A stretch of DNA of 64,000 nucleotides. Source: an uncultured Pseudomonadota bacterium. Its GTDB lineage: Bacteria; Pseudomonadota; Gammaproteobacteria; Steroidobacterales; Steroidobacteraceae. The stretch's first letter is position 1. The number at the start of each line of letters is the position of its first letter. The notes beneath the pieces were generated by a model that had not been told where the DNA came from, did no database searches, and saw only the letters and a program-made list of their open reading frames with translations. Position numbers and translations under genes: made by a program. Shown here piece after piece: positions 16,011-25,574 of the stretch. The DNA lies in NCBI GenBank assembly GCA_903868595.1, contig CAIPVV010000041.1, positions 34,081-98,080 of the forward strand. Reading direction: 5' to 3'.

Positions 16011-17426
16011 ATGCGCATTGATCTCGCCTCACTTACTTCCTCGCGATGGGCGCGCGGAGCAATGGTCACGCTGGGTGCGCTGGCGCCCCTGGTGGCTTCC
16101 GCCGCTGATGCAGTGGCTCCAGTGCCCAACAAGGGTGACACGGCCTGGATGATGACATCCACGGTCCTCGTCATCCTGATGACGATTCCGGGACTGGCCC
16201 TGTTCTACGGTGGCATGGTTCGCGGCAAGAACGTCTTGTCCGTGCTCATGCAGGTGTTCGTCACCTTCTCGCTGCTGGCCATCCTGTGGGCCATCTACGG
16301 CTACAGCATCGCCTTTACCCAGGGCAATGACTTCTTCGGCGGTTTCGATCGCCTCTTCCTGCACGGGATGACAAGCGACTCCACCGCGGCAACCTTCACC
16401 AAGGGTGTCGTGATTCCGGAGTACGTGTACTTCGTCTTCCAGCTGACCTTCGCAGCCATCACGCCTTGCCTCATCGTCGGCGCCTTCGCCGAACGCGTGA
16501 AGTTCTCGGCGATGCTGGTGTTCATGGTCCTCTGGTTCACCTTCTCCTACCTGCCGGTCGCGCACATGGTCTGGTTCTGGCAGGGTCCGGACGCCTACAC
16601 GAGTGCTGATGCCGGTGCTGCCGCCACGGCAACCGCTGGCTTCATCTTCCAGAAGGGCGCCCTCGACTTCGCCGGTGGAACGGTCGTGCACATCAACGCC
16701 GGTATCGCGGGCCTGATCGGTTGCTTGCTCGTCGGCAAGCGCACGGGCTACGGCAAGGTGGCCATGCCGCCGCACAACCTGCCGTACGTCATGATCGGCG
16801 CGTCCCTGCTGTGGGTTGGCTGGTTCGGCTTCAACGTCGGCTCCAACCTGGAAGCCACGGGCTTTGCAGCCGAAGTGTTCGCCAACACGCTGCTGGCCAC
16901 CGCTGCTGCGACGCTGAGCTGGATGTTCATGGAGTGGATCTCCAAGGGCACGCCGACGATGCTGGGTGCCGCCTCCGGTGCGGTGGCTGGCTTGGTCGCC
17001 ATCACCCCGGCCTGCGGCTACGTGGGTCCGATGGGCTCCATCGTCCTGGGCCTCCTTGCCGGCGTGATCTGCCTGCTGTCGGTCTCCAAGCTCAAGAGCG
17101 CGCTGGGGTACGACGATTCGCTGGACGTCTTCGGCGTCCACTGCATCGGCGGAATCCTGGGCGCCATCCTGACGGGTGTCTTCAACGACCCCGCCCTGGG
17201 CGGCGCCGGTTCCTACGACTACGTGGCCGACAAGGTCGCCGACTTCGACATGGCTGCGCAGGTGATCTCGCAGTGCTGGGGTGTCGGTGTGACGATCGTC
17301 TGGTCCGGTGTTGTGGCCCTGGTTGCCTACAAGCTGGTTGACTGGACCATCGGCCTGCGGGTCAGCGAGGACGTCGAGCGTGAGGGTCTGGATACGACCC
17401 TGCACGGCGAGCGCGCCTACGACTGA
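16011..17426 (+). CDS. amtB: Ammonium transporter AmtB
   Basis: A 471-residue inner-membrane ammonium channel with a cleavable signal peptide (LGALAPLVASA) and eleven predicted membrane segments. The twin-histidine pore pair is present (H227 in VVHINAG, H377 in GVHCIGG), as are the signature DFAGGTVVH and GGMVRGKN and a cytoplasmic tail ending ERAYD. It follows the P-II-like gene under one sigma-54 promoter, the canonical glnK-amtB arrangement. GGGAG before ATG 16011 fixes the start. In the canonical system GlnK's T-loop blocks the pore when nitrogen is plentiful; the linked P-II here could not do that in the known way. Confidence 0.95.
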   Translation: MRIDLASLTSSRWARGAMVTLGALAPLVASAADAVAPVPNKGDTAWMMTSTVLVILMTIPGLALFYGGMVRGKNVLSVLMQVFVTFSLLAILWAIYGYSIAFTQGNDFFGGFDRLFLHGMTSDSTAATFTKGVVIPEYVYFVFQLTFAAITPCLIVGAFAERVKFSAMLVFMVLWFTFSYLPVAHMVWFWQGPDAYTSADAGAAATATAGFIFQKGALDFAGGTVVHINAGIAGLIGCLLVGKRTGYGKVAMPPHNLPYVMIGASLLWVGWFGFNVGSNLEATGFAAEVFANTLLATAAATLSWMFMEWISKGTPTMLGAASGAVAGLVAITPACGYVGPMGSIVLGLLAGVICLLSVSKLKSALGYDDSLDVFGVHCIGGILGAILTGVFNDPALGGAGSYDYVADKVADFDMAAQVISQCWGVGVTIVWSGVVALVAYKLVDWTIGLRVSEDVEREGLDTTLHGERAYD

Positions 17427-17457
17427 TCGTAAGCAGACCAGGGTCTGACCCCTCAGG

Positions 17458-17498
17458 AACCCCGGCCACCGCCAGGTAGCCGGGGTTCTTCTTTTTTT
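17458..17498 (+). terminator. Intrinsic terminator of the P-II/amtB operon
   Basis: Arms AACCCCGGC (17458-17466) and GCCGGGGTT (17479-17487) form a perfect stem, followed by CTTCTTTTTTT. It ends the amtB transcript 32 bases after the stop. Confidence 0.88.
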
Positions 17499-17736
17499 GA
17501 ACACCGCTGCCGCTGCGCTGCGCCTCGAGATGCTGCGTCGCCCGCGACGCCAGCCCACCCTGGCGAGGTCGCGGCGCCGCGTACCCTTTGGCCTGCAAGG
17601 CGACTATCCTCGGAAGGCCGCAACCGCCGGGAACGACGCAAGAAACCCCCACGCGATCGCGGGCCGAGCGCCGACTGTGAAGAGGCTCACGCTCTGTGCC
17701 TGCCAACTGCGGTGATACTTGGTTTGGAGACAACCC

Positions 17737-18192
17737 ATGCGCTACACACTGACCACCCTGTTTGCGACTGCCGTGCTGGCCGCCCTTGCGGCACAGGCCG
17801 GTGACATCTATCGCTGGAAGGACGCCGCCGGTACCTGGCATTACGCCGACCAGCCCGTCCCCGGCGCCGAGCGCCTGAGCACGGCCTCGCGGCAGACCGC
17901 CCCCAGCGACGACGCGATACCGGCCGAGTCGCCGCCCAAGGCCAAGCCCGCCGCGGCCACCGCCTCGCCCAATGCGCCGTCCGGCCAGGTCGCCCAGCGC
18001 GTCAAGCAGGACGTGGCTGCCGCGCGCGCCGAGCATTGCAAGAAGGCGACCGAGGACTATGAGCTGGCGATCTCCGCGCGGCGCCTCTTCAAGGCGGGCC
18101 CGAACGGCGAGCAGCAGTTCCTCGACGAGGACCAGATGGAAGCCCACCGGGTTGCCGCCCGCAGCGAGATGGAAAACCTCTGCGGCAAGTAG
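17737..18192 (+). CDS. Exported DUF4124-domain protein
   Basis: A 151-residue protein. A signal peptide (TLFATAVLAALAAQA) precedes the short DUF4124 domain GDIYRWKDAAGTWHYADQPVPGAE. DUF4124 is a small beta-rich module common in proteobacterial periplasmic proteins of unknown role. The middle is Pro/Ala-rich and the C-terminal 60 residues are charged and helical. GGAG before ATG 17737 marks the start. The 240 bases between the amtB terminator and this gene hold nothing I can identify. The next gene begins 14 bases after its stop and may be cotranscribed. Confidence 0.8.
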   Translation: MRYTLTTLFATAVLAALAAQAGDIYRWKDAAGTWHYADQPVPGAERLSTASRQTAPSDDAIPAESPPKAKPAAATASPNAPSGQVAQRVKQDVAAARAEHCKKATEDYELAISARRLFKAGPNGEQQFLDEDQMEAHRVAARSEMENLCGK

Positions 18193-18205
18193 CGGCCGCG
18201 GTAGC

Positions 18206-19078
18206 ATGTCAGGCATGACAGTCGGATTCATCGGCCTGGGCGCCATGGGCGCCCACATGGCCCGCAACCTCCATCGCGCCAACCTCCTCACCCAGGTCTG
18301 GAACCGCAGCAGCGAGAAGGCCCAGGCCCTCGCCGCCGAGCTGGGCTGCCAGATGGCCCCCAGTCCCGCCGCCCTGGCCGAACGCTGCGACGTCGTCGTG
18401 CTGTGCGTGGCGGCGGACGAGGATGTGCTCACCGTCGTCGAGCAGCTGCTGCCGGGAATCCGCCCGGGCCAGCTGGTGATCGATTGCTCCACCGTCAGCA
18501 GCGCCACGGCGCGCTCGGCCGCGGCCCGGCTGGCCACGCGGGGCGCCGACTTCCTCGACTGCCCGGTCAGCGGCGGCACGGAAGGCGCGCGGGATGCGAC
18601 GCTGGCCCTCATGGCGGGCGGCAGCGAGGCCGCCTTCCAGCGCGCCCAGCCGGTGCTCGCGGCGATGGGCCGCACGGTTACCCGCTTCGGCGACACCGGC
18701 GCGGGCCAGGCCGCCAAGGCCACCAACCAGATCATGTGCGCGGGCATCATCCGCGCCGTGGGCGAGGCGATGGCCTTCGCCCAGGCCCAGGGCCTGCCGC
18801 TGGCCCAGGTCGTGGAGACGCTGGGCAAGGGCGCCGGCTCCAGCTGGTACTTCGTGAACCGCGCCCCGAACATGGTGCGCGGCAGCTACCCGGCCGGCTT
18901 TCGCGTGCGGCTGCACGAGAAGGACCTGAAGATCTGCCGCGACATGGCCGCCACCCGTGGCGCGACGCTCCCGGTGGTGGAATCGGTGCTGCGCGACTAT
19001 GCCCAGCTGATTGCCGAAGGCCATGGGGATGAGGACATCTCGGCGGTATTCCGCCTGACCGAGCGCCTGTTCAACTGA
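18206..19078 (+). CDS. NAD(P)-dependent beta-hydroxyacid dehydrogenase (HIBADH family)
   Basis: A 290-residue enzyme of the 3-hydroxyisobutyrate/tartronate semialdehyde reductase family. It has the Rossmann motif VGFIGLGAMGAHMARNL, the substrate loop DCPVSGGTEGARDATL and the catalytic lysine region GAGQAAKATNQIMCAG (the conserved GxxxxxKxxxN). Asn of VWNRSSEK after the second strand suggests NADP preference, as in glyoxylate/succinic semialdehyde reductases; this is inference. The start is ATG 18206, or 18215 nine bases later. The physiological substrate cannot be fixed from the sequence. Confidence 0.9.
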   Translation: MSGMTVGFIGLGAMGAHMARNLHRANLLTQVWNRSSEKAQALAAELGCQMAPSPAALAERCDVVVLCVAADEDVLTVVEQLLPGIRPGQLVIDCSTVSSATARSAAARLATRGADFLDCPVSGGTEGARDATLALMAGGSEAAFQRAQPVLAAMGRTVTRFGDTGAGQAAKATNQIMCAGIIRAVGEAMAFAQAQGLPLAQVVETLGKGAGSSWYFVNRAPNMVRGSYPAGFRVRLHEKDLKICRDMAATRGATLPVVESVLRDYAQLIAEGHGDEDISAVFRLTERLFN

Positions 19079-19113
19079 AAATCCCCCGCCGGTGACGGTG
19101 TATCCTTGCCGCC

Positions 19114-19947
19114 ATGCGCATCGAGTTCACCAAGATGCACGGGCTGGGCAATGACTTCATCGTCCTGGAGTCCCCGTCCGCTGCGACCCGGATCACGCCC
19201 GCGCAATGGCGCGCGCTGGCCGACCGCCATCGCGGCGTGGGTTTTGACCAGGCGCTGGTCATCGAGCCGCCGCGCCGCGACGGCACCGAGGCCTACTACC
19301 GCATCTTCAACGCCGATGGCCAGGAGGTCGAGCAGTGCGGCAATGGCGCGCGCTGCATCGCGGAGCTGCTGCGTCTCACTGGCCGCTCCCGCGCCGGCCA
19401 GGTGCAGATGGACAGCCCCGGCGGGCTGATCACCGCGCACGTGCCCGGTGGCGGCGTGGTCGCGGTGGACATGGGCCTGCCCAACTTTGCGCCCCGCGCC
19501 GCCCACTTCCTGCCGCAGGGCCAGGAGGGCGCCCTCTTTACCCTGGAGGTGGGCGGCGAGCGCGTCACCTTCGGCGTCGTCTCGATGGGCAATCCGCACG
19601 CCGTGATCCGCGTGCCCGATGTGGACAGCGCGCCGGTGGCGCGCCTGGGCCCGCTGCTGGAGCGCCACCCAGCCTTCCAGCAGCGTGTGAACGTCGGGTT
19701 CATGCAGGTCGTGGACCCGCGCCATATCCGCCTGCGCGTCTTCGAGCGCGGCGTGGGGGAGACGCAGGCCTGCGGCACGGGCGCCTGCGGCGCCGTGGCC
19801 GTGGGTCGCCGCGCGGGCCTCCTGGAGGAGGAGGTGCGCGTGAGTCTGCCGGGCGGGGACCTCACGGTCCGCTGGCCCGGCGAAGGCAAGCCGCTTTGGC
19901 TGCAAGGCCCTGCTGAAGTATCGTTCCGCGGCCAGGTCGATGTCTGA
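19114..19947 (+). CDS. dapF: Diaminopimelate epimerase
   Basis: A 277-residue enzyme that converts LL- to meso-diaminopimelate for lysine and peptidoglycan. The two catalytic cysteines are present: C75 in EQCGNGARC and C220 in QACGTGACGAVAVG. The start MRIEFTKMHGLGNDFIV is canonical. The order dapF-DUF484-xerC is conserved across gammaproteobacteria. It is intact and of normal length. Confidence 0.97.
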   Translation: MRIEFTKMHGLGNDFIVLESPSAATRITPAQWRALADRHRGVGFDQALVIEPPRRDGTEAYYRIFNADGQEVEQCGNGARCIAELLRLTGRSRAGQVQMDSPGGLITAHVPGGGVVAVDMGLPNFAPRAAHFLPQGQEGALFTLEVGGERVTFGVVSMGNPHAVIRVPDVDSAPVARLGPLLERHPAFQQRVNVGFMQVVDPRHIRLRVFERGVGETQACGTGACGAVAVGRRAGLLEEEVRVSLPGGDLTVRWPGEGKPLWLQGPAEVSFRGQVDV

Positions 19948-19978
19948 TCCGCCCGCTGTTTTCTGGAGCCCCTAAAGA

Positions 19979-20680
19979 ATGACTACCCCCCAGGTCCGTG
20001 ACGCAAGCCAAGGCGTGCCGGGCGATGAGCCGATTGCCGATTACCTGCGCGAGCATCCGGACTTCTTCGTCCGCAACGAGGCGCTGCTCGCGCTGCTGCG
20101 GCTGCCGCATGCGCGCGGCGGCTCCACGGTCTCGCTGATGGAGCGCCAGGTGGAAGTGCTGCGCGAGAAGAACCAGCAGCTGGAGAGCAAGCTTGCCGAG
20201 TTCGTGGGCGTCGCGCGCACCAACGAGCAGCTGGTGGAGAAGATCCACCGCTTCACACGCCGCCTGCTCAACGCCGCCAACCGCCACGAGGCCATCAGCC
20301 AGATCGAGCAGAGCCTGCGCGAGGACTTCGGCGCCTTCCAGTCCGTGCTGGTGCTGTTCGGCGGCGGCGCGCTGGACATCCCGGCCGACCGCTTCGTCAG
20401 CGTCGTGGACGGCAAGGATCCCGGCCTGGCGGGCTTCGAGACGCTGTTCTCCGCGGGCAAGCCGCGCTGCGGCCAGGTGCGTGACTCGCAGCGCGAGTTC
20501 CTCTTCGGCACCGAGAGCATCGGCATCAGCTCCCTGGCCCTCGTGCCGCTGGGCGGCAAGGAGCCGCTCGGGCTCCTGGCGATCGGCAGCCCCGACCGCG
20601 ACCGCTTCAACCCGGGCATGAGCACCGAGTTCCTGGCCCGCCTGGGCGAGCTCATAGGCGACGTCCTCGCCCGGCCATGA
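19979..20680 (+). CDS. DUF484 family protein (GAF-like)
   Basis: A 233-residue cytosolic protein. The N-terminal helix region has IADYLREHPDFFVRNEALLALLRLPH and VSLMERQVEVLREKNQQLESKL (coiled coil), the DUF484 hallmark, followed by a GAF-like domain (LVPLGGKEPLGLLAIGSPDRDRF). Function is unknown, but the gene is nearly always next to xerC. Its stop overlaps the xerC start (ATGA), indicating translational coupling. Confidence 0.93.
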   Translation: MTTPQVRDASQGVPGDEPIADYLREHPDFFVRNEALLALLRLPHARGGSTVSLMERQVEVLREKNQQLESKLAEFVGVARTNEQLVEKIHRFTRRLLNAANRHEAISQIEQSLREDFGAFQSVLVLFGGGALDIPADRFVSVVDGKDPGLAGFETLFSAGKPRCGQVRDSQREFLFGTESIGISSLALVPLGGKEPLGLLAIGSPDRDRFNPGMSTEFLARLGELIGDVLARP

Positions 20681-21579
20681 ACGAGGCCTCACGCGCAGGG
20701 CTCCAGCGCTTCGCGCGATACCTGGCCACCGAGCGCCGGCTCTCCCCCCACACCTCCACCGCCTATGCGCACGACCTGGCTGCCCTGGCGGACTGGTCCG
20801 CGGCGCAGGGCCTCACGGAGTGGGCCGCGCTGGACAGCCAGCACGTGCGCGCGTTCGCCGCGCGCTCCCACGCCGGCGGCCTCTCGCCGCGCAGCGTGCA
20901 GCGGCGGCTCTCCGCGGTGCGCTCCTTCTACAGCTTCCTGATCCGCGAGGGCGTGGTGCGCGCCAACCCCGCCGTGGACGTGCGCGCGCCCAAGCTGCCG
21001 CGCCGCCTGCCGCAGGCCCTGGATGCCGACCAGATGGGGCGGCTGCTGGCGGTGCAGGTGGAGACGCCGCTGGATGCGCGGGACCTGGCGATGATGGAGC
21101 TGTTCTATTCCTCCGGCCTGCGACTGGCGGAGCTGGTGCAGCTGGACCTCGCCCAGCTGGACCTGGCCGACCGCACGGTGCGGGTGCTGGGCAAGGGCCG
21201 CAAGACGCGCATCGTGCCGGTCGGATCCAAGGCACTGGCCGCCCTGCGGGCGTGGCTCACGGAGCGCGCATCCCTGGCCTCCCCCGACACGCAGGCGCTG
21301 TTCGTGGGCCGCAATGGCGGCCGCCTGGGGGCCCGTGCCGTGCAGCTGCGGGTCGCGGCCGCCGCGCGCCGCCAGGGCCTGCCGATGGGCGTGCACCCCC
21401 ACCTCTTCCGCCATTCCTTCGCGACCCACCTGCTGGAGTCCAGCCAGGACCTGCGCGGCGTGCAGGAGCTGCTGGGCCACGCCGACATCAGCACGACCCA
21501 GGTCTACACCCACCTTGATTTCCAGCACCTCGCCCGTATCTACGATGCGGCGCATCCGCGCGCGCGCCGCAGGCGCTAA
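20677..21579 (+). CDS. xerC: Site-specific tyrosine recombinase XerC
   Basis: A 300-residue recombinase that, with XerD, resolves chromosome dimers at dif. An N-terminal SAM-like core-binding domain ([19 protein letters not shown]) is followed by the catalytic domain with Arg in [13 protein letters not shown], Lys in [40 protein letters not shown] and the nucleophile Tyr277. The neighbouring DUF484 and hslV genes identify it as chromosomal XerC rather than a phage integrase. Confidence 0.96.
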   Translation: MNEASRAGLQRFARYLATERRLSPHTSTAYAHDLAALADWSAAQGLTEWAALDSQHVRAFAARSHAGGLSPRSVQRRLSAVRSFYSFLIREGVVRANPAVDVRAPKLPRRLPQALDADQMGRLLAVQVETPLDARDLAMMELFYSSGLRLAELVQLDLAQLDLADRTVRVLGKGRKTRIVPVGSKALAALRAWLTERASLASPDTQALFVGRNGGRLGARAVQLRVAAAARRQGLPMGVHPHLFRHSFATHLLESSQDLRGVQELLGHADISTTQVYTHLDFQHLARIYDAAHPRARRRR

Positions 21580-21596
21580 TCGACTACGGGAGCCCC

Positions 21597-22142
21597 ATGG
21601 CCGACTTCTTTGATCCGCATGGCACGACGATCCTGGCCGTACGCCGCGACGGCGCGCTGGCCCTGGGCGGCGATGGCCAGGTCACGCTGGGCAGCACCGT
21701 GATGAAGGGCAACGCCCGCAAGGTGCGTCACCTCTACAACGGCAAGGTGCTCGCGGGCTTCGCCGGCGGCACGGCCGATGCGTTCACGCTGTTCGAGCGC
21801 TTCGAGGGGAAGCTGGAGAAGTTCGGCAACCTCACGCGCGCCGCCATCGAGCTGGCCAAGGACTGGCGCTCGGACCGCTACCTGCGGCGCCTGGAGGCGC
21901 TGCTGCTGGTCGGCGACCCGGGCAATATCTTCGTGATCTCCGGCAACGGCGACGTGATCGAGCCGGAGCATCCGCTGGTGGCGATCGGCTCCGGCGGGCC
22001 CTTCGCGCAGGCGGCGGCCCGCGCGCTGTACGAGAACACGGCGCTGGAGGCCCGCAGCATCGTGGAGCGCTCGCTCAACATCGCCGCCGACATCTGCATC
22101 TACACCAACCGCAACCTCACCATCGAGGAGCTCAAGTCGTGA
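21597..22142 (+). CDS. hslV: ATP-dependent protease subunit HslV
   Basis: A 181-residue proteasome-like peptidase. The active-site threonine is expected after processing before Thr10 (GTTILAVRR); GDGQVTLG and the Lys of [10 protein letters not shown] are conserved. Twelve HslV subunits form the chamber capped by HslU hexamers. The stop overlaps the hslU start (GTGA). A good Shine-Dalgarno (GGGAG) precedes the ATG. Confidence 0.97.
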   Translation: MADFFDPHGTTILAVRRDGALALGGDGQVTLGSTVMKGNARKVRHLYNGKVLAGFAGGTADAFTLFERFEGKLEKFGNLTRAAIELAKDWRSDRYLRRLEALLLVGDPGNIFVISGNGDVIEPEHPLVAIGSGGPFAQAAARALYENTALEARSIVERSLNIAADICIYTNRNLTIEELKS

Positions 22143-23470
22143 CGCCGCGCCAGATCGTGCAGGAACTGGACAAGCACATCGTCGGCCAGCAGGCCGCCAA
22201 GCGCGCCGTGGCCATTGCGCTGCGCAACCGCTGGCGCCGCATGCAGGTCGAGGAGCCGCTGCGCCACGAGATCACGCCCAAGAACATCCTGATGATCGGG
22301 CCGACCGGCTGCGGCAAGACCGAGATCGCGCGCCGCCTGGCGCGCCTCGCGAAGGCGCCGTTCGTGAAGGTGGAGGCCACCAAGTTCACCGAGGTGGGCT
22401 ACGTCGGCCGCGAGGTGGACTCCATCATCAAGGACCTGGCGGACGTGGCCGTGAAGATGACGCGCGAGGAGGAGATGCTGCGCGTGCGCGACCGTGCGGT
22501 GGAGGCGGCGGAGGAGCGCGTGCTGGATGCCCTGCTGCCGCGGCCGCGCGCCGCGATGGGCTTCTCCACCGATGAGCCGGTCGTGCCGCGCGATGCCGAG
22601 ACGCGCCAGCGCTTTCGCAAGCTGCTGCGCGAGGGCTCGCTGAATGACCGCGAGATCGAGATCGACGTGCGGCTGCTGCCGCCGGGGGTGGAGATCATGG
22701 CCCCTCCCGGCATGGAGGAGATGCAGCAGCAGCTCTCCTCGATGTTCAGCAACCTGGGCGGCGGGCGCACGCGCTCGCGCCGGCTGAAGGTCGCCGAGGC
22801 GCAGAAGCTCCTGCTGGAGGAGGAGGCCGGCAAGCTCGTGAACGAGGAGGAGATCAAGGCGCGCGCGCTGCGCAATGCCGAGGAGAACGGCATCGTCTTC
22901 ATCGACGAGATCGACAAGATCGCCCGGCGCCAGGAGACGATGGGTGCGGACGTGTCGCGCGAGGGCGTGCAGCGGGACCTGCTGCCGCTGGTGGAAGGCT
23001 CCACGGTCACGACCAAGCACGGACTGGTCAAGACAGACCACATCCTGTTCATCGCCTCCGGTGCCTTCCACATGTCCAAGCCCTCGGACCTGATCCCGGA
23101 GCTGCAGGGTCGCTTCCCGATCCGCGTGGAACTGGAGTCGCTGAAGGTGGAGGACTTCGTGCGGATCCTGACCGAGCCGGATGCCTCGCTGACGGCGCAG
23201 TACCGGGCGCTGCTGGGCACCGAGCAGGTGGACCTGAGCTTCACCGCCGAGGGCGTGCGGCGCATCGCGGAGATCGCCTTCCAGGTGAACGAGCGCACGG
23301 AGAACATTGGCGCCCGCCGGCTGCACACCGTCATGGAGCGGCTGTTGGACGCGATGTCCTACGAGGCCTCGGACAAGCCGGGCGAGAAGCTGGAAGTGGA
23401 TGCGGCCTACGTGGACCGTAGCCTCGGCCAGTTGGCCCAGGACGAGGACCTGTCGCGCTACATCCTGTAG
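22139..23470 (+). CDS. hslU: ATP-dependent protease ATPase subunit HslU
   Basis: A 443-residue AAA+ unfoldase. Walker A is GPTGCGKTE, Walker B is [11 protein letters not shown], and the C-terminal sensor 2 region is [15 protein letters not shown]. The inserted I-domain occupies roughly residues 110-240. The start is GTG at 22139. It acts with HslV in the cytosol to remove misfolded and regulatory proteins. A GC-rich hairpin (CCGCCCC/GGGGCGG, 23534-23550) lies between its end and the convergent THX gene, without a T-tract. Confidence 0.97.
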   Translation: MTPRQIVQELDKHIVGQQAAKRAVAIALRNRWRRMQVEEPLRHEITPKNILMIGPTGCGKTEIARRLARLAKAPFVKVEATKFTEVGYVGREVDSIIKDLADVAVKMTREEEMLRVRDRAVEAAEERVLDALLPRPRAAMGFSTDEPVVPRDAETRQRFRKLLREGSLNDREIEIDVRLLPPGVEIMAPPGMEEMQQQLSSMFSNLGGGRTRSRRLKVAEAQKLLLEEEAGKLVNEEEIKARALRNAEENGIVFIDEIDKIARRQETMGADVSREGVQRDLLPLVEGSTVTTKHGLVKTDHILFIASGAFHMSKPSDLIPELQGRFPIRVELESLKVEDFVRILTEPDASLTAQYRALLGTEQVDLSFTAEGVRRIAEIAFQVNERTENIGARRLHTVMERLLDAMSYEASDKPGEKLEVDAAYVDRSLGQLAQDEDLSRYIL

Positions 23471-23573
23471 GGTATGGCGCGAGCGGCGCTGCACGCAGCG
23501 GCGCCGGCTTCAACCCAGCGAGGCGGGCCCGGACCGCCCCGCCGGGGCGGCCGCAGGGCGCAGGCCCCGAGGA

Positions 23574-23696
23574 TTACTTCTTCTTGGACGTCGGGGCGGC
23601 TACGGCCTTCTTGACGGTGCCGGCCTTGGGGCGCGACTTGCCAAATGAACCAGCGTAAATCTTGCCGCGACGAGTCCGGCGGTCACCTTTGCCCAT
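23574..23696 (-). CDS. Small ribosomal subunit protein bTHX
   Basis: A 40-residue, very basic protein beginning MGKGDRRTRRGKIYAGSFGK, the THX signature (MGKGD..T.RGK...G..GK.RP), with an Ala/Lys tail ending in KKK. THX binds the head of the 30S subunit. GGGAGAG precedes the ATG. It is convergent with hslU and divergent from the DUF971 gene. It is easily missed because of its size. Confidence 0.9.
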   Translation of the reverse strand: MGKGDRRTRRGKIYAGSFGKSRPKAGTVKKAVAAPTSKKK

Positions 23697-23752
23697 GAAT
23701 GCTCTCCCGAAACCTTGAAAAGGGGGCGGGAGTCTACCAGAGTCCGCAGCGC

Positions 23753-24118
23753 ATGAACCCGCCGACCCCCACCCAGATCACCCTGCGCAGCCGCTCGCGG
23801 CTGCTGCACGTCGCCTTCGACGATGGCAGCGCCTTCGACCTGCCCTTCGAGTACCTGCGGGTCCACTCCCCGTCCGCCGAGGTCCAGGGCCACGGCCCCG
23901 GCCAGTCGGTCCTGGTGACAGGCAAGGCCGAGGTCGGGATCCTGCGGGTCGAGCCCGTCGGGCAATACGCCGTGAAGCTGGTCTTCGACGACGGCCACGA
24001 CACGGGGCTCTTCACCTGGAAGTACCTGCACGAGCTCGGGCGGGAGATGCCGGCCAAGCTCGCGGCCTACCGGGCGCGGGTGCTCCAGCAGCTGGGCAGT
24101 ACCCGGGGCAACGCCTGA
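23753..24118 (+). CDS. DUF971 domain protein
   Basis: A 121-residue protein with the GBBH-like N-terminal domain (DUF971): SRLLHVAFDDGSAFDLPFEYLRVHSPSAEVQGHG and the metal-ligand-like segment FDDGHDTGLFTWKYLHEL. In related proteins this fold accompanies gamma-butyrobetaine hydroxylase or Fe-S assembly factors. Alone, its role is unknown, but it commonly sits near hslU and ubiE in gammaproteobacteria. The start is ATG 23753; the frame opens slightly further upstream without a better start. Confidence 0.9.
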   Translation: MNPPTPTQITLRSRSRLLHVAFDDGSAFDLPFEYLRVHSPSAEVQGHGPGQSVLVTGKAEVGILRVEPVGQYAVKLVFDDGHDTGLFTWKYLHELGREMPAKLAAYRARVLQQLGSTRGNA

Positions 24119-24815
24119 TCCTGTCGACGCCTTCCAGGTGCGCCGCGCCATGAAGCGCGCAGTGCCGCGCTGGCTCCCGGCCGCGCGCTATCCGGAAACC
24201 CAGGTGCTGTCTGCGGCAGCGCCGGCCGCAGCACCGGAGCCAACGCCTGCGCCCGCGCCCGCGCATCACGAGTCCACGCTGACGCTGGTCCCCACGCCCT
24301 GCGGGACGCGGGACAGACACCGCAGCGGCTGACCGTCGCGGCGGTGCATCCGCACCCGGCCGCCCGGGCGGCGCAAGGTCGCCTCGCCCGGGCGCAGCGG
24401 CCGTAAAAGCGTTAGCGGGTCCGCGGCCGACGGGTCCGGTTGCCCTGCCCGGTGTCCCGCCGATTTCCGGTCGCCCAAAAAAGAAAGGCCGGGCATCACT
24501 GCCCGGCCAAATCTTCACAAGACCCCCACTGGTTCTCGCTCTTTTGAAGCGTCGAACCGGCTTGGAGCATGCGCTGGGTGATGCACTAACGCCAGTCTTT
24601 GAGCGCTTTTTTAAGCCCTTTAGGCCAAGCTCGTTGAGCTTTCAATTGCCATGGCAGCGACTCATTCCGCTCGGCGCTGCGCAGCGGCCGCGCGGCTGCG
24701 TTGCACATTTTTTGACCACCCGGGGCGGCGCGGGCGTGCCGCGCAGCCAATCGGGCTGCCGCTCCCCAAATTCAATAAGATAGGGACCCACACCCTCTCC
24801 CCGGACCAGGCCCCC
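24119..24815. other. Gene-free stretch with a minus-strand terminator
   Basis: About 700 bases contain no gene I can support on either strand. The right half (about 24530-24660) is less GC-rich and holds a perfect short hairpin AAGCTC-GTT-GAGCTT (24627-24641) and the run GCTTAAAAAAGC on the minus strand. Together with the strong minus-strand terminator at 24477 this suggests a short untranslated leftward transcript. The promoter of ubiE must lie near the right edge. Confidence 0.4.
24477..24508 (-). terminator. Strong intrinsic terminator with no obvious gene
   Basis: Stem GGCCGGGCA (24487-24495) and TGCCCGGCC (24500-24508) has a four-base loop. On the minus strand it is followed by TTTCTTTTTT. 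Nine perfect pairs plus the T-tract make this one of the best terminators in the window, yet no leftward gene ends here. Confidence 0.8.
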
Positions 24816-25574
24816 GTGACCGAGCAGCCAGCGCACCCCGAGACCGATTTCGGCTTTGAGAAAGTCGCCTGGGCGGACAAGGCACGCCGGGTGCGTGGCG
24901 TCTTTGATTCCGTCGCCGGCAACTACGACCTGATGAACGACCTGATGTCGGCCGGGGCCCACCGCCTGTGGAAGCGCTTTACGCTCTCCTGTACGCGCCT
25001 GAGGCCGGGCCAGGCGGCCCTGGACGTGGCGGGGGGCACCGGGGATTTGGCCGCCGGCATGGCCGCCCAGGTCGGCGCTGAGGGGCTGGTGGTCCTGACG
25101 GACATCAATGCGGCGATGCTCGGCCACGGCCGCGACCGGCTGCTGAACGAGGGGCTCGCGGCCAACACCCGCGCCGCCCAGGCCAACGCCGAGTGCCTGC
25201 CGTTCGCCGACGCGAGCTTCCACTGCGTGACGATCGGCTTTGGGCTGCGCAACGTGACCGACAAGGCCGCGGCGCTGCGCTCGATGCGCCGGGTGCTCAA
25301 GCCGGGCGGGCAGCTGATCGTGCTGGAGTTCTCGCAGGTCGCGATCCCCGCGCTGCGTCCCCTCTACGACGCCTACTCGTTCCAGGTGCTGCCGCTGCTG
25401 GGCAAGCTGATCGCGCGGGACGCGGACAGCTACCGGTACCTCGCCGAGTCGATCCGCAAGCATCCGGACCAGGAAACCCTCCTCGCGATGATGCGCGAGG
25501 CGGGCCTGGAGGACTGCCGCTACCACAACCTCTCCGGCGGGATCGTCGCCGTGCACCGGGGCTACCGCTACTGA
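24816..25574 (+). CDS. ubiE: Ubiquinone/menaquinone methyltransferase UbiE
   Basis: A 252-residue class I methyltransferase that carries out the C-methylation of the quinone ring. Motifs include [25 protein letters not shown] (UbiE signature 1), the SAM site [14 protein letters not shown] and [10 protein letters not shown] (signature 2). GTG at 24816 gives a length matching E. coli UbiE (251); the open frame upstream is not conserved. It is followed by ubiJ with a TGATG overlap and then ubiB: one operon for aerobic ubiquinone synthesis. Confidence 0.96.
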   Translation: MTEQPAHPETDFGFEKVAWADKARRVRGVFDSVAGNYDLMNDLMSAGAHRLWKRFTLSCTRLRPGQAALDVAGGTGDLAAGMAAQVGAEGLVVLTDINAAMLGHGRDRLLNEGLAANTRAAQANAECLPFADASFHCVTIGFGLRNVTDKAAALRSMRRVLKPGGQLIVLEFSQVAIPALRPLYDAYSFQVLPLLGKLIARDADSYRYLAESIRKHPDQETLLAMMREAGLEDCRYHNLSGGIVAVHRGYRY

